Shown here piece after piece: positions 25,556 through 34,705 of a stretch of 64,000 nucleotides of DNA (position 1 is its first letter; each line of letters begins with the position of its first letter). The notes beneath the pieces were generated by a model. The model ran no database searches. It saw nothing but the letters and a program-made list of their open reading frames with translations, and had not been told where the DNA came from. Both the position numbers and the translations under genes were made by a program. Source of the DNA: Desulfobotulus pelophilus (GTDB taxonomy: Bacteria; Desulfobacterota; Desulfobacteria; Desulfobacterales; ASO4-4); contig NZ_JAPFPW010000006.1 of NCBI RefSeq assembly GCF_026155325.1, positions 110,466-174,465 of the forward strand. The letters are read 5' to 3'.

Positions 25556-26740
25556 TCAAATTTCAGACAACAGCCCCGCCAGAGCCTCTGTCATTTCATT
25601 AATTTCTTCCCTTGCAATGATAAAGGGCGGTGCAAAACGAAGGGTGTTGCCCTGCACACAATTGATAATAAACCCTTTTTCCATCATGGCTTTCACCAGA
25701 GGAGCCCCCTCACACTCAAGCTCAATGCCCAGAAGAAGACCCAGCCCCCGGACCTCCTTTGCCACGGCGAAGGAAAGCAGCCCTTCCAGTTTTTTCTTAA
25801 AATACTGCCCCGTCTCAAAACAGCGGTGCACCAGATTTTCCTGTTCCAGCGTCTCCAGCACAGCCAGAGCACCGGCGGTCACAAGGGGTGTGCCTCCAAA
25901 GGTACTGCCATGGGAACCGGGCGTGAAGCTGGCCATCACCCTGTCTTCTGCCAGCATGGCACCAATGGGCAGGCCGTTGCCAAGGGCTTTGGCAAGAGTC
26001 ATGATATCGGGTCTGACACCGCTGTGCTCATAGGCAAAGAGAGTTCCCGTACGCCCGATACCCGTCTGGATTTCATCAAATATCAGAAGAAGCCCCAACT
26101 CATCGCAGATGCGGCGAACAGCCTCGAGATAGCCAGCCTCCGGTACGCGCACACCGCCTTCTCCCTGAACAGGCTCCAGCATAATGGCACAGGTCTGATC
26201 CGTGATCGTCTTTTCAAGGCTTATGAGGTCGCCATAGGGTATATGGTCAAAACCTTCAAGGACAGGGGCAAAACCCTCCCGGATTTTTTCCTGCCCCGTG
26301 GCCGAAAGGGTGGCCATGGTACGGCCGTGGAAGGATTTATCCATGGCGATGATGCGGTGGCAGTCTGCCCCTTTGTGCTGGTGGCCATATCTGCGGGCCA
26401 GCTTGATGGCGGCCTCGTTGGCCTCGGCACCGGAATTACAGAAAAAGACCTTGTCGGCAAAGCTTCTGGCGGTCAGCCATTCGGCCAGCTTCACCTGAGG
26501 CTCTGTATAAAAAAGGTTGGACACATGCACAAGCTCTGCTGCCTGTGCTGCCATGGCCTTTACCAGAGCAGGATGGCTGTGGCCAAGGCTGCAGACGGCA
26601 ATGCCGCTGATGAAATCAATATACTCACGGCCCGCTTCATCCCAGAGCCGTGTTCCCTTCCCCTTCATAAGGGTCAGAGGGTAGCGGGCATAGGTATGGG
26701 CCATGACCGCATCGGCCCTTTCCTGCAAATTATCCGTCAT
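25556..26740 (-). CDS. argD: Acetylornithine aminotransferase
   Basis: A PLP-dependent class III aminotransferase converting N-acetylglutamate semialdehyde to N-acetylornithine. LIFDEIQTGIGRTG near residue 225 holds the PLP-contacting Asp and TLAKALGNGLPIGAML near 255 the Schiff-base Lys; FFCNSGAEANEAAIKLAR near 105 is the phosphate-binding region. The ATG at 26740 overlaps the argB stop (ATGA) and gives 394 residues, the usual length. Confidence 0.96.
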   Translation of the reverse strand: MTDNLQERADAVMAHTYARYPLTLMKGKGTRLWDEAGREYIDFISGIAVCSLGHSHPALVKAMAAQAAELVHVSNLFYTEPQVKLAEWLTARSFADKVFFCNSGAEANEAAIKLARRYGHQHKGADCHRIIAMDKSFHGRTMATLSATGQEKIREGFAPVLEGFDHIPYGDLISLEKTITDQTCAIMLEPVQGEGGVRVPEAGYLEAVRRICDELGLLLIFDEIQTGIGRTGTLFAYEHSGVRPDIMTLAKALGNGLPIGAMLAEDRVMASFTPGSHGSTFGGTPLVTAGALAVLETLEQENLVHRCFETGQYFKKKLEGLLSFAVAKEVRGLGLLLGIELECEGAPLVKAMMEKGFIINCVQGNTLRFAPPFIIAREEINEMTEALAGLLSEI

Positions 26741-27615
26741 AGAAGCACTTCCGTTCCAATTCCCTGGTCCGTAAACAGTTCCAGCAGCAGAGAATGCCGC
26801 CGGGTTCCATTGATGATATGACATTTGCCCACACCACCGGAAAGGGCGGAAAGGGCATACTCAAGCTTGGGAATCATCCCGCCCACAATGCTTTCATCGC
26901 TGATCATACGCCGAACTTCTACTGTATCAATGGAATGAATCAGCTTTTTATCCCTGTCCAGCACACCATCCACATCGGTGAGAAGAATCAGGCGGAAAGC
27001 GCTCAGAGCCGCTGCAATGCGGCAGGCCACCACATCGGCATTGATATTGTAGGTTTCCCCGTTTACCCCAACACCAATGGGTGCCACCACAGGGATGAAA
27101 CCTCTGTCCGTGAGGGTTTTCAGAATATCGGGATTTACATGGGTCACTTCTCCCACAAGACCCGGATCAATGATTTCAGGAGGTGCGTCCCCTACTCCCT
27201 CCTTCATGATGGTCATTTTCCGTGCAGAGACCATGCCTCCGTCCTTGCCCGTGATACCCACGGCTCGACCCCCTGCCTGAGCAATCTGGGCCACAATGGA
27301 CTTATTGACCTTGCCGCCCAGAACCATTTCCACCACATCCATGGTATCGGCATCCGTAAGGCGCATGCCCCGCACAAACTGGGTTTTTATCCCCATGCGG
27401 TCCATGACCTCATTGATCTGAGGGCCACCGCCATGCACCACCACAGGATTGATACCTATGTATTTAAGAAGGGTTATATCTCTGGCAAAATCCATTTTAA
27501 GCTGCTCGTCCACCATGGCATGGCCACCATATTTCACAACGATGGTGCTTCCGGCAAACTGGCGGATATAGGGCAGGGCCTCAATGAGAATATCGGCTAC
27601 GTTCTGTGATGGCAT
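26737..27615 (-). CDS. argB: Acetylglutamate kinase
   Basis: Phosphorylates N-acetylglutamate. The amino-acid-kinase signatures TIVVKYGGHAM near residue 25, VVHGGGPQINEVM near 60 and ILLTDVDGVLD near 205 are all present. At 292 residues it is normal; GKVNKSIVAQI is the usual helix after the substrate site. A long N-terminus (MPSQNVADILIEALPYIRQF) is of the type found in arginine-sensitive hexameric kinases. It is the first arg gene on this strand; a 530-base repeat-containing gap separates it from hslU. Confidence 0.95.
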   Translation of the reverse strand: MPSQNVADILIEALPYIRQFAGSTIVVKYGGHAMVDEQLKMDFARDITLLKYIGINPVVVHGGGPQINEVMDRMGIKTQFVRGMRLTDADTMDVVEMVLGGKVNKSIVAQIAQAGGRAVGITGKDGGMVSARKMTIMKEGVGDAPPEIIDPGLVGEVTHVNPDILKTLTDRGFIPVVAPIGVGVNGETYNINADVVACRIAAALSAFRLILLTDVDGVLDRDKKLIHSIDTVEVRRMISDESIVGGMIPKLEYALSALSGGVGKCHIINGTRRHSLLLELFTDQGIGTEVLL

Positions 27616-27666
27616 GGTGTTTTGTCCGCAAATAGTAAAGTGTCGAATAAGCTGTACCGCAACATT

Positions 27667-27688
27667 CAGAAAAAATGTATTTTTTCAG
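27667..27688. promoter_or_regulatory. Near-perfect palindrome upstream of argB
   Basis: CAGAAAAAAT at 27667-27676 is inverted as ATTTTTTCAG at 27679-27688 (9 of 10 pairs, two-base centre), 52 bases before the argB ATG. A related ATTCAGAACATTTTTTCA lies before argG. It could be an arginine-repressor-type operator, but the match to the classical ARG box is only partial. Confidence 0.35.
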
Positions 27689-27752
27689 CAAATTTATTCT
27701 GATATTTCAGTGCCATAAATTCTGCGTCCTGTTTTACAGTGCAAAGCACCCC

Positions 27753-27980
27753 GGCTGTTTGCAAGTGACGTTGCCATCTCTTCGGATTCTGGCACTCAAA
27801 CCATAAACCCAAAGCCTGTGATGAAAACCATGTGCTTTGGCAGGCTTGAGTGCGGAGTGCTCAAAAGAAACGGCAAACTGCCTGATCCTTCACTCAAGCT
27901 GCCAATCAAGCCTGCTACGGTAACAACCATACTTTTCGCTTGGGTGACGAAGAGTTTTTACCGCTTCCGCAAAAAAAAGG
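27753..27980 (+). repeat. Intergenic repeat upstream of argB (copy 3)
   Basis: Begins with GGCTGTTTGCAAGTGACGTT and shares two further blocks with the argF-argG copy (see 24131-24295). Internally it repeats CACTCAA/CTTGAGTG motifs (27790-27800, 27844-27853, 27890-27897) that could form stems. The right side ends near CCGCTTCCGCAAAAAAAAGG. Confidence 0.6.
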
Positions 27981-28145
27981 AAACTCCCGAATCCGGCACT
28001 CAAGATCCATAGGCACTTTGGCTCCCGTAATGGGCTTGAGTTTTTCAACTTGAGGCCGGATTGCGCCACGGGCAAACTGCCTGTGAACCAGTCTGGCAGG
28101 CATAAGCTGTTACCAAATAAAAACGATTCTGAATAAGTAAAAAAA

Positions 28146-29552
28146 TCAGAGAATGAACCGGCTCAGGTCCTCATCGGATTTCAGCTCTGAGAGTTTTTCC
28201 CGCACATACGCCGCATCCACAAAAATATTTTTTTCCTTCACATCGGGGCCATCAAAAAGCGGATCCTCCAGCAGTCGTTCCATCAGGGTATGCAGTCTGC
28301 GGGCTCCGATATTCTCCGTTCTGCGATTTACATCTTCCGCAATGGAAGCAATCTCTTCAATGGCATCTTCCGTAAATTCAAGGGCAAGTCCCTCGGTCTC
28401 CAAAAGGGCCGCGTACTGCAGAGGAAGCCGGTTCTGGGGTTCCGTCAGAATACGGATAAAATCTTCCTTTTCAAGGCTGTCCAGGGTAACCCGTATGGGA
28501 AAACGGCCCTGCAGCTCCGGTATGAGATCCGAAGGTCGGCAGATGTGAAAGGCACCCGCTGCAATGAAAAGAATATGGTCGGTTTTTACCGGCCCGTATT
28601 TGGTATTGACCGTACTTCCTTCCACAATGGGAAGAAGATCCCGCTGTACTCCTTCCCGGGACACATCCGGTCCTTTTCCGCCACTGCGGGCAGCTACTTT
28701 ATCGATTTCATCCAGAAAAACAATACCTGAATTTTCCACAAGGCTGACCGCTGAACGCCCCACCCTTTCCATGTCCACAAGGCGCTGGGCCTCTTCCGTG
28801 GCCATGGCCTCAAGGGCCTCCTTGACGGTCATTTTTCTGCGACGGGTCTGTTTGGGAATAAAAGCTGCCATCATATCTCTGAAGTTATTCCCCACATCTT
28901 CCATGCCAGTGCCGGAAAACATGTCCATGACCATGCCTTTGGGCTTTTCCGTCATTTCAATTTCCACCTCCCGCTTATCGAGCTTCCCCTTGCGCAGAAG
29001 GGTGCGCAGTTTTTCCCGCGTACTGCCCGCATCACCGGAGCCTACCATGTCAATGCTACCGTCCAGAACCGGACTGGAGGTACGGCCCGGCGGCAGCAGG
29101 GCATCAAGCACCCGCTCTTCAGCAAGGCGGAGAGCCTTTTCCGCCACGGCTTCTTCCTCCTTCACCTTAACCATGGAAACGGCAATTTCTGTCAAATCCC
29201 GGATCATGGATTCTACGTCCCGGCCCACATAACCAACCTCCGTAAACTTGGAAGCCTCCACTTTAATAAACGGGGCATCCGCAAGCTTGGCCAGTCTGCG
29301 GGAAATTTCTGTTTTACCCACACCGGTGGGGCCGATAAGAATAATATTTTTAGGTGCGATCTCATCCCTTAAGTGTTCGGGGACCTGCTGCCTGCGCCAG
29401 CGGTTGCGCATGGCAATGGCTACGGAACGCTTGGCTGCCTTCTGACCGATGATATAGGCATCCAGCGCCTCAACGATACGCGCCGGTGTCAGATTGTCCG
29501 TGCCTGTGATGCCCGGATTTTTTTCTTCTGTGAGGGCAATCTCGTTTATCAT
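28146..29552 (-). CDS. hslU: ATP-dependent protease ATPase subunit HslU
   Basis: The AAA+ unfoldase of the HslUV protease. [15 protein letters not shown] is the Walker A motif, [13 protein letters not shown] the Walker [13 protein letters not shown] and [12 protein letters not shown] the sensor regions, and DLSRFIL the C-terminal tail that docks into HslV. The variable I-domain lies between. ATG at 29552 overlaps the hslV stop (ATGA) and gives 468 residues; a longer upstream frame is excluded because the family starts at [18 protein letters not shown] sequence here. Confidence 0.96.
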   Translation of the reverse strand: MINEIALTEEKNPGITGTDNLTPARIVEALDAYIIGQKAAKRSVAIAMRNRWRRQQVPEHLRDEIAPKNIILIGPTGVGKTEISRRLAKLADAPFIKVEASKFTEVGYVGRDVESMIRDLTEIAVSMVKVKEEEAVAEKALRLAEERVLDALLPPGRTSSPVLDGSIDMVGSGDAGSTREKLRTLLRKGKLDKREVEIEMTEKPKGMVMDMFSGTGMEDVGNNFRDMMAAFIPKQTRRRKMTVKEALEAMATEEAQRLVDMERVGRSAVSLVENSGIVFLDEIDKVAARSGGKGPDVSREGVQRDLLPIVEGSTVNTKYGPVKTDHILFIAAGAFHICRPSDLIPELQGRFPIRVTLDSLEKEDFIRILTEPQNRLPLQYAALLETEGLALEFTEDAIEEIASIAEDVNRRTENIGARRLHTLMERLLEDPLFDGPDVKEKNIFVDAAYVREKLSELKSDEDLSRFIL

Positions 29553-30088
29553 GACCCGATCTCCTCTATGGTAAACTGGGAGTTTGTATAAACGCAAAGG
29601 CCGGATGCAATTTCCATGGCTCCTTCGGCAATCTCTCTGGCGCTTTTATCCGTATGGCGGAAAAGCGCTTCTCCGGCTGCCTGAGCCGCTACGGACCCGG
29701 AACCAATGGCAATGACGCCGCTGTCTGGCTCAATGATATCCCCAGTACCGGAAAGGAGGTAAATGTTCTCATCAGAAGCGGCAATCATCATGGCCTCCAG
29801 GCGACGCAACATACGGTCCGTACGCCAGTCACGGGCCAGCTCAACCGCGGCACGTGTCAGATTACCGCCATAGGATTCCAGCTTGGCCTCCAGCTTTTCC
29901 GACAGGGTGAGGGCATCGGCGGTGGCCCCGGCAAAACCCACTACAATTTTATTTTTATAAATACGTCGGACCTTACGGGCTCCGTGTTTCACCACTGCAC
30001 TGCCAAGGGTAACCTGACCATCTCCGGCCACCACAGTTTTTTTGTCCCGGCATACGGCGATAATGGTTGTGCCGTGAAAATTTTCCAT
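29549..30088 (-). CDS. hslV: ATP-dependent protease peptidase subunit HslV
   Basis: The proteasome-like peptidase of HslUV. The N-terminal [20 protein letters not shown] contains the threonine exposed by processing that serves as nucleophile, and [15 protein letters not shown] near residue 125 is conserved. At 179 residues it is standard. The ATG at 30088 lies two bases after the xerC stop; hslU overlaps its own stop. Confidence 0.96.
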   Translation of the reverse strand: MENFHGTTIIAVCRDKKTVVAGDGQVTLGSAVVKHGARKVRRIYKNKIVVGFAGATADALTLSEKLEAKLESYGGNLTRAAVELARDWRTDRMLRRLEAMMIAASDENIYLLSGTGDIIEPDSGVIAIGSGSVAAQAAGEALFRHTDKSAREIAEGAMEIASGLCVYTNSQFTIEEIGS

Positions 30089-30090
30089 AA

Positions 30091-31029
30091 TCAATCCTTT
30101 GTACCGCTTCTCGGATGGGCCTTGTCATAAACCGCCATCATCCTGTCAAGGGTCATGTGTGTGTAACGCTGGGTTGTGGAAAGGCTTTCATGGCCTAAAA
30201 GCTCCTGCACGGATCGGAGATCGGCACCACCATCCAGCATGTGCGTGGCAAAACTGTGCCGGATATCATGGGGAGAAACCCGAGAAGCCAGTCCCGTACC
30301 GCGGGCCGCCTTTTCCAATACTGTGCGGATACTGCGTACACCGAGCCTTCCCATGCGTGTATTGCGGAATAATGGCCCCCGCTCTTCGTCCAGCAAACGG
30401 AAGGCAGCTATCCCCGAAAGGGCTTCCCGGTAAGCCGTAAGGGCCTTCAACGCAGGAATCCCAAGAGGCACCAGCCTGTCCTTTTTCCCCTTCCCGGACC
30501 GGACCCGCACCAGCTCCCGTTCTTCATCAATGTCCGAATCATCCAGCCCGGCCAGTTCGGAAACCCTCAATCCTGTACTGTAAAGAGTTTCAAAAAGAGC
30601 CCGGTTGCGCAGATCCTTCCAGTCCGATGCGGGAAGACCATCCAGCAACTGAAACGTTTCATCCACCGTAAGCCATCGGGGCAGGTGCTTTTCCATTTTC
30701 GGCGTGGCAATGCCTGCCGTTGGGTCCGTTTCACGCAAATTCTGGCGGATCAGCCAGGCACAGAAACTGCGTAGTGCCGAAAGCCGTCTGCCCATGGTGG
30801 TTCTGGCCATTTTCCTCCGAAAAAGATCGGTAAGCCAGAGCCGTACCATGTCTTTATCCAGCTCGACAATGGCAAGCTGATTGTTTCTTTTTTTCTCCAG
30901 GACATTGAGAAAATCCGAAATATCCCCTTCATAGGCGGTAAGGGTATGGGTACTTGCATTGCGTTCGGCCTTCAGGCTTTCCAGAAAAACAGGCAGTATA
31001 TCCCTTAAGAGTCTATTTTCCATGGTCAT
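30091..31029 (-). CDS. xerC: Tyrosine recombinase XerC
   Basis: A site-specific recombinase that resolves chromosome dimers with XerD. The N-terminal SAM-like domain (residues 1-95) is followed by the catalytic domain with STGLRVSELAGLDDSDID (first Arg), HDIRHSFATHMLDGG (His and second Arg), LGHESLSTTQRYTHM (His and the nucleophile Tyr). At 312 residues it is typical. It begins with an ATGA overlap of the HAD gene stop, and the order xerC-hslV-hslU is a classical one. Confidence 0.94.
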   Translation of the reverse strand: MTMENRLLRDILPVFLESLKAERNASTHTLTAYEGDISDFLNVLEKKRNNQLAIVELDKDMVRLWLTDLFRRKMARTTMGRRLSALRSFCAWLIRQNLRETDPTAGIATPKMEKHLPRWLTVDETFQLLDGLPASDWKDLRNRALFETLYSTGLRVSELAGLDDSDIDEERELVRVRSGKGKKDRLVPLGIPALKALTAYREALSGIAAFRLLDEERGPLFRNTRMGRLGVRSIRTVLEKAARGTGLASRVSPHDIRHSFATHMLDGGADLRSVQELLGHESLSTTQRYTHMTLDRMMAVYDKAHPRSGTKD

Positions 31030-31622
31030 ACACCAAAAAAATCCGCCAGGTCCGACCAGCCTCTGACTTCGTGAAAGGAATGGGGTCTGCGGTTCCAGGG
31101 CTGAACAAAGAGAACAGGCTCAATGCCCGCCTCCTTCAAATAAAAACAGGTTTCCAGCCTGTCTTCCACAAAAACTTTCTTTCCACGGCTCTGCAGGACT
31201 CCAGCCTTGGCATCAAAGCTTCCCGTGGCAATCACTTCACAGGAATCTTTCCCCATGTCCAAAGTGTCTTTCAGCCAGTCTTCCACGGACTCTGCATCGG
31301 GACGGGCCGTTACGAAAAGAAGGGGACCGCTTATTTGTGCAAGTTTCTGAAGAATCTCTCCGGCACCGGGCATGGGCTCAAGGCGATGATTATACTTCGT
31401 GCTGACCACACGGGTAACTATCTGCATCAGGGTATCCAGTTCCACATCCAGACATCGGGTCAGATCATAATCGGTTATCTTTTCCGGATAAAAATCTGTC
31501 AATCCGAACTCTTCCCTGCCAATGGCGGTAAACAGACTCATGGTATCAGCCACAACTCCGTCAAAATCAAAGGCAAAAGACTGATTTGCAATGTATGACT
31601 TTTTATTTAACGACACCACCAT
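31026..31622 (-). CDS. HAD-superfamily hydrolase
   Basis: A 198-residue haloacid-dehalogenase-fold protein. AFDFDGVVADTMSLF near residue 17 is motif I with the nucleophile Asp, LLFVTARPDAESVEDWL is motif II, and VFVEDRLETCFYLKEAG near 160 is the acidic motif. It most resembles small phosphatases of the 5'-nucleotidase or phosphoglycolate type, but the substrate is unknown. The ATG at 31622 has GGGGAGG seven bases before it. It is first in the HAD-xerC-hslV-hslU operon, with a good promoter 40 bases upstream. Confidence 0.82.
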   Translation of the reverse strand: MVVSLNKKSYIANQSFAFDFDGVVADTMSLFTAIGREEFGLTDFYPEKITDYDLTRCLDVELDTLMQIVTRVVSTKYNHRLEPMPGAGEILQKLAQISGPLLFVTARPDAESVEDWLKDTLDMGKDSCEVIATGSFDAKAGVLQSRGKKVFVEDRLETCFYLKEAGIEPVLFVQPWNRRPHSFHEVRGWSDLADFFGV

Positions 31623-31659
31623 GGACATCCTCCCCGATCCCATAAAAAACAAGCTGGAA

Positions 31660-31688
31660 CTTTATCCCAGACAAAGAAAGGCTGTCAA
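31660..31688 (-). promoter_or_regulatory. Promoter of the HAD-xerC-hslV-hslU operon
   Basis: On the minus strand a perfect TTGACA (31688-31683), a 17-base spacer and ATAAAG (31665-31660) lie about 40 bases before the HAD start codon. Confidence 0.6.
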
Positions 31689-31742
31689 TAAAGGCCAAAA
31701 AATAGCCCGTGTGATCAGAACTGACTTTTTTCCAATTGCACG

Positions 31743-32102
31743 CTAAAGACTGATCACCGCACTTTCACAGGAAAGGTCTATAAGCTCCATGGCTGTGGCG
31801 TAACGGGCACCCTCAATGAGTTCATCCTCACCGATACGGCGGGCTTTGGCGCATGGCGTGCACGCCAGAATAGGAACCTCAAAGGCCTGAAGATGGGCAA
31901 TGAGATCCTGGGCAATGTCACCGGTAGCAGCCCTCAGGTTGTCCGCAAGGCCTTCTTTGGCGATAAAAACAGCATCATCCAGCAAAAAAACAGCCACATC
32001 CTTGCCTTTTTTCTGCGCTACGGTGGCCAGATGCAGGCCTCGGGTGGCACGGTTAGGGTTGTCGAGGCCGCATGAAATAACAATCAGGACTTTTTCTGAC
32101 AT
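31743..32102 (-). CDS. DsrE-family protein
   Basis: A 119-residue cytoplasmic protein of the DsrE/DsrF-like fold. It shows the N-terminal strand KVLIVISCGLDNPNRATRGL, AVFLLDDAVFIAKEG in the middle, and ILACTPCAKARRIGEDELIEG near residue 80 with two cysteines at the position where sulfur-relay relatives have the active cysteine. Members act in sulfur trafficking or as small regulators. ATG at 32102 follows AAGGAGG, decisive for the start. It is a single-gene unit. Confidence 0.85.
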   Translation of the reverse strand: MSEKVLIVISCGLDNPNRATRGLHLATVAQKKGKDVAVFLLDDAVFIAKEGLADNLRAATGDIAQDLIAHLQAFEVPILACTPCAKARRIGEDELIEGARYATAMELIDLSCESAVISL

Positions 32103-32551
32103 AAAAACCTCCTTGGTGGGACAATGCAGGTAACTGTTCCGTACCACTTTCGCCTGGTACCGGGGATACCTGCCAGACTGGTGCATAGTTGCAGACATAA
32201 AACCAAATCCGATTACTACCCTGGCTCAGCCGCCATTTTCTGGACCGGTTGTTGTCAGACCATGAGCGAACCAGAGGCATGGATGCGGGCAAGCGCAAGA
32301 CCTGCCCTGCGAAACCTTTTCACAGACCTGAGTTGCCGGGGTACCCTTCACGGGGGCCCAGAAAAAGGCCCGGAAACTTATCTGACTCAGGTTCGTATGG
32401 CTGAAAAACCGGATCATCAGACCGTCTTAAAGATGGCTATCCGAAGATCTCTGTTAAAACAACCGGATACCCAATACTCTGTCCGGCCTTCAACCAATGA
32501 CAGCTCGTTATTGCGTGTTATTGGGTGAAAGTACTGTTTTCCGGACAAGCT
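32103..32551. other. Intergenic region between the DsrE and UDG-like genes
   Basis: About 450 bases. A plus-strand frame from 32124 to 32528 could encode 134 residues but has no ribosome-binding site, no recognisable motif and biased composition, so I leave it out as a gene. No terminator, repeat or RNA structure was convincing. Confidence 0.5.
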
Positions 32552-33277
32552 CTAAAGATCCAGTTTTTCCATCACCTTACGCACATCCTCCCATGTCTCC
32601 CGCTTCAGCCCCGGATCTTTCAGCATATCCGAAGGATGGTGGGTGACCATCAGAGGCAGGGACATGAAAGAAAAAAAACGACCCCGCAGCCCATGAAGAG
32701 CTGCCTTCTCACCGGTAAGCAGCTGGGCCGTCCTTTCCCCAAGGGCACAGATCATTTCTGGCCGGAGAAGACGGACAGCATCTTCCATGTGAGATCGGCA
32801 GGGTAAGGCGGCAAATGGCTGGGAAGACTGGCCCGGTGCAACACGACACATCCGTGTATGGGTAACATAAACCGCATCCGGCCTCAATTTCATGGCACCT
32901 ACAATTTTCCAGAGCAGTGCTCCGGCTTCTCCGCCCATGGCACTGCCTTCTCTCAGCGCCGTACGATCCGGCATCTCGTCTACAAAAAGCAGACGAACTT
33001 TTCCAGGTGGCGGGTTCAGCAGTCTGCCCTTCACCGATGGAGAAAAACCGCAGTGTCTGCAGTCTGCCACTTTTCTGATCAGTTCCTCAAAATAAACTAT
33101 GGGGTCTTCACTTCCCCAGCTATTCATAGTCTCAAGACTTTCGGGTGAAGCATACACACCATCAAGGCCCAGGCTACGCAGATCCTCCACCATGCCCCTC
33201 ACCTGATCCAGCCCTGAGCGAAGCAGGGTATACAGGGCTTGACGCCTTGCTACGGCAGAGGAATCCACCTCAGACAT
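32552..33277 (-). CDS. Divergent family-4-like uracil-DNA glycosylase protein
   Basis: A 241-residue protein of the uracil-DNA-glycosylase superfamily. The four iron-sulfur cysteines of family 4/5 enzymes are in place (C73, C76, C144, C160), as are GGEAGALLWKIVGAMKL, the ERTAQLLTG helix and the late HHPSDML (HPS motif, about residue 214). However, the usual catalytic GEAPGxxED loop reads VDEMPDRTA, and the Asn of the VYVTN strand is His (VYVTHTRMCR). It may be a weakened or retargeted enzyme or a DNA-binding relic. It overlaps the coaBC stop by eight bases and shares its operon. Confidence 0.75.
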   Translation of the reverse strand: MSEVDSSAVARRQALYTLLRSGLDQVRGMVEDLRSLGLDGVYASPESLETMNSWGSEDPIVYFEELIRKVADCRHCGFSPSVKGRLLNPPPGKVRLLFVDEMPDRTALREGSAMGGEAGALLWKIVGAMKLRPDAVYVTHTRMCRVAPGQSSQPFAALPCRSHMEDAVRLLRPEMICALGERTAQLLTGEKAALHGLRGRFFSFMSLPLMVTHHPSDMLKDPGLKRETWEDVRKVMEKLDL

Positions 33278-34475
33278 GGGAAGCTCTCCTTAGGAGAATG
33301 GCATCCAGGAGCTGATCCGCCACCTTATCTTTGGGCATGGCTTCCAGTGCATCTTCGTTACCGTCGGGATAAAAAAAAGTAACCTTATTCTGATCCGAAC
33401 CAAAAGCAGATTCCGTACCTGCCACAAGATTCCCCACAATCATATCAAGATTTTTCCTTGCCATTTTGTCTTTTGCGTAACGGGCAAGATCCTTTGTTTC
33501 TGCCGCAAAACCCACCAGAAACTGTTGCCTTTTTCTCTGTCCCAGGCTTGCCAGAATATCCGGGTTATGTGCAAGCTCTATAACAGGTGTGCTTTCGTTT
33601 TTCTTAATCTTATGGTCGGAAGTATTCCGAACACAGAAATCCGCCACAGCAGCAACTTTAATAATAATATCAAAACTATCCATGCGATCCGTCATGGCCA
33701 CCAGCATTTCTTTTGCGGATTGCACAGCAATTCCTTCCACCCCGTGGGGAAGGGGCAGGTTTACGGGCCCGGTCACCAGACAGACCTCAGCCCCCCTGTA
33801 TTCCGCCGCCCTGGCAATGGCATAGCCCATTTTACCGGAAGAATGATTGGAAATATATCTTACAGGATCAATGGCTTCCACCGTAGGACCTGCCGTCATG
33901 AGAACACGCAGCCCCTTTAAATCTTTCGGGCGGAGCAACTTTTCCAACCGGTCTGCAATAAAAGAAGGATCCGGCAAACGCCCAGGCCCCGTTACTCCAC
34001 AGGCCAAATCACCGCAGTCCGGCTCCAGCACTGTCATACCCGACGTTTCCAAAAGGTCAAGGTTACGCTGCACAGCAAGGGATTCATACATATGGGTATT
34101 CATGGCAGGGCAGATCAGAACCGGAGCGCGAACGGCCAACATCAGGGTTGAAAGGGCATCATCGGCAAAACCATGGGCTAGCTTGGCTACACAATTAGCC
34201 GTTGCCGGTGCGATGACTACGGCATCGGCCCATTCCGCCCAGTCAATGTGGCGAATGCCCCCTCCCTCATTCTCCTCCATTACATCCATATAAACAGGAA
34301 AACCGGAAATGGCCCGAAAAGTCAGGGGGCCCACAAACGCTGCAGCCTTATCCGTCATCACCACCCGGACAAAGGCACCGGCCTTCTGCAGGAGACGCAA
34401 CAGCTCCACTGATTTATAGGCAGCAATACCGCCCGTTACACCCAGCAATATTTTTTTATTTTGAAGAACTCCCAT
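33270..34475 (-). CDS. coaBC: Bifunctional phosphopantothenoylcysteine decarboxylase / synthase
   Basis: Catalyses two steps of coenzyme A synthesis. The N-terminal flavin-dependent decarboxylase (CoaC) shows LLGVTGGIAAYKSVELLRLL, RHIDWAEWADAVVIAPATAN with the catalytic His, and CPAMNTHMY with the substrate-clasp Cys. The C-terminal synthetase (CoaB) shows VLMTAGPTVEAIDPVRYISN, SSGKMGYAIA, KVAAVADF and KIKKNE. At 401 residues both domains are complete. A promoter lies about 35 bases upstream. Confidence 0.95.
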   Translation of the reverse strand: MGVLQNKKILLGVTGGIAAYKSVELLRLLQKAGAFVRVVMTDKAAAFVGPLTFRAISGFPVYMDVMEENEGGGIRHIDWAEWADAVVIAPATANCVAKLAHGFADDALSTLMLAVRAPVLICPAMNTHMYESLAVQRNLDLLETSGMTVLEPDCGDLACGVTGPGRLPDPSFIADRLEKLLRPKDLKGLRVLMTAGPTVEAIDPVRYISNHSSGKMGYAIARAAEYRGAEVCLVTGPVNLPLPHGVEGIAVQSAKEMLVAMTDRMDSFDIIIKVAAVADFCVRNTSDHKIKKNESTPVIELAHNPDILASLGQRKRQQFLVGFAAETKDLARYAKDKMARKNLDMIVGNLVAGTESAFGSDQNKVTFFYPDGNEDALEAMPKDKVADQLLDAILLRRASHV

Positions 34476-34507
34476 ACGGCCTCCATGTTAAAAAACAGTC
34501 TCACAGG

Positions 34508-34536
34508 GTTCTATGGGATGGGTCTTTGGATGTCAA
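34508..34536 (-). promoter_or_regulatory. Promoter of coaBC
   Basis: Minus strand: TTGACA (34536-34531), 17-base spacer, TAGAAC (34513-34508), about 33 bases before the coaBC start. Confidence 0.5.
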
Positions 34537-34583
34537 TGACCTTGCCCCTGAAGCTTTTACGTAAAAACAGAAAGGAAGATTTC

Positions 34584-34612
34584 TTGCCCTCCGGAAATCC
34601 TTGCACTATAGT
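34584..34612 (+). promoter_or_regulatory. Promoter of the PAS histidine kinase
   Basis: TTGCCC (34584-34589), 17-base spacer, TATAGT (34607-34612), about 95 bases before the kinase start; divergent from the coaBC promoter. Confidence 0.45.
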
Positions 34613-34705
34613 TAAATCAGCCAGAAAAACAGGCATATCTGTCACCCTATGGTAGACTGCCATCCTGCTCAGCTGTAAAGTCCTCTTCAGGCACAGGAGC
34701 CCCCC

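Larger units (their letters stand above)
27616..28145. other. hslU-argB intergenic region
   Basis: About 530 bases without a supported gene. It holds the palindrome at 27667-27688 and the longest copy of the intergenic repeat (27753-27980). The short frames that cross it on both strands have no ribosome-binding sites and unlikely compositions. Confidence 0.6.

Noticed and set aside
32124..32528. Plus-strand frame of 134 codons before the UDG-like gene
   Set aside because: Begins inside the ribosome-binding region of the divergent DsrE gene, with no motif and no usable start signal.
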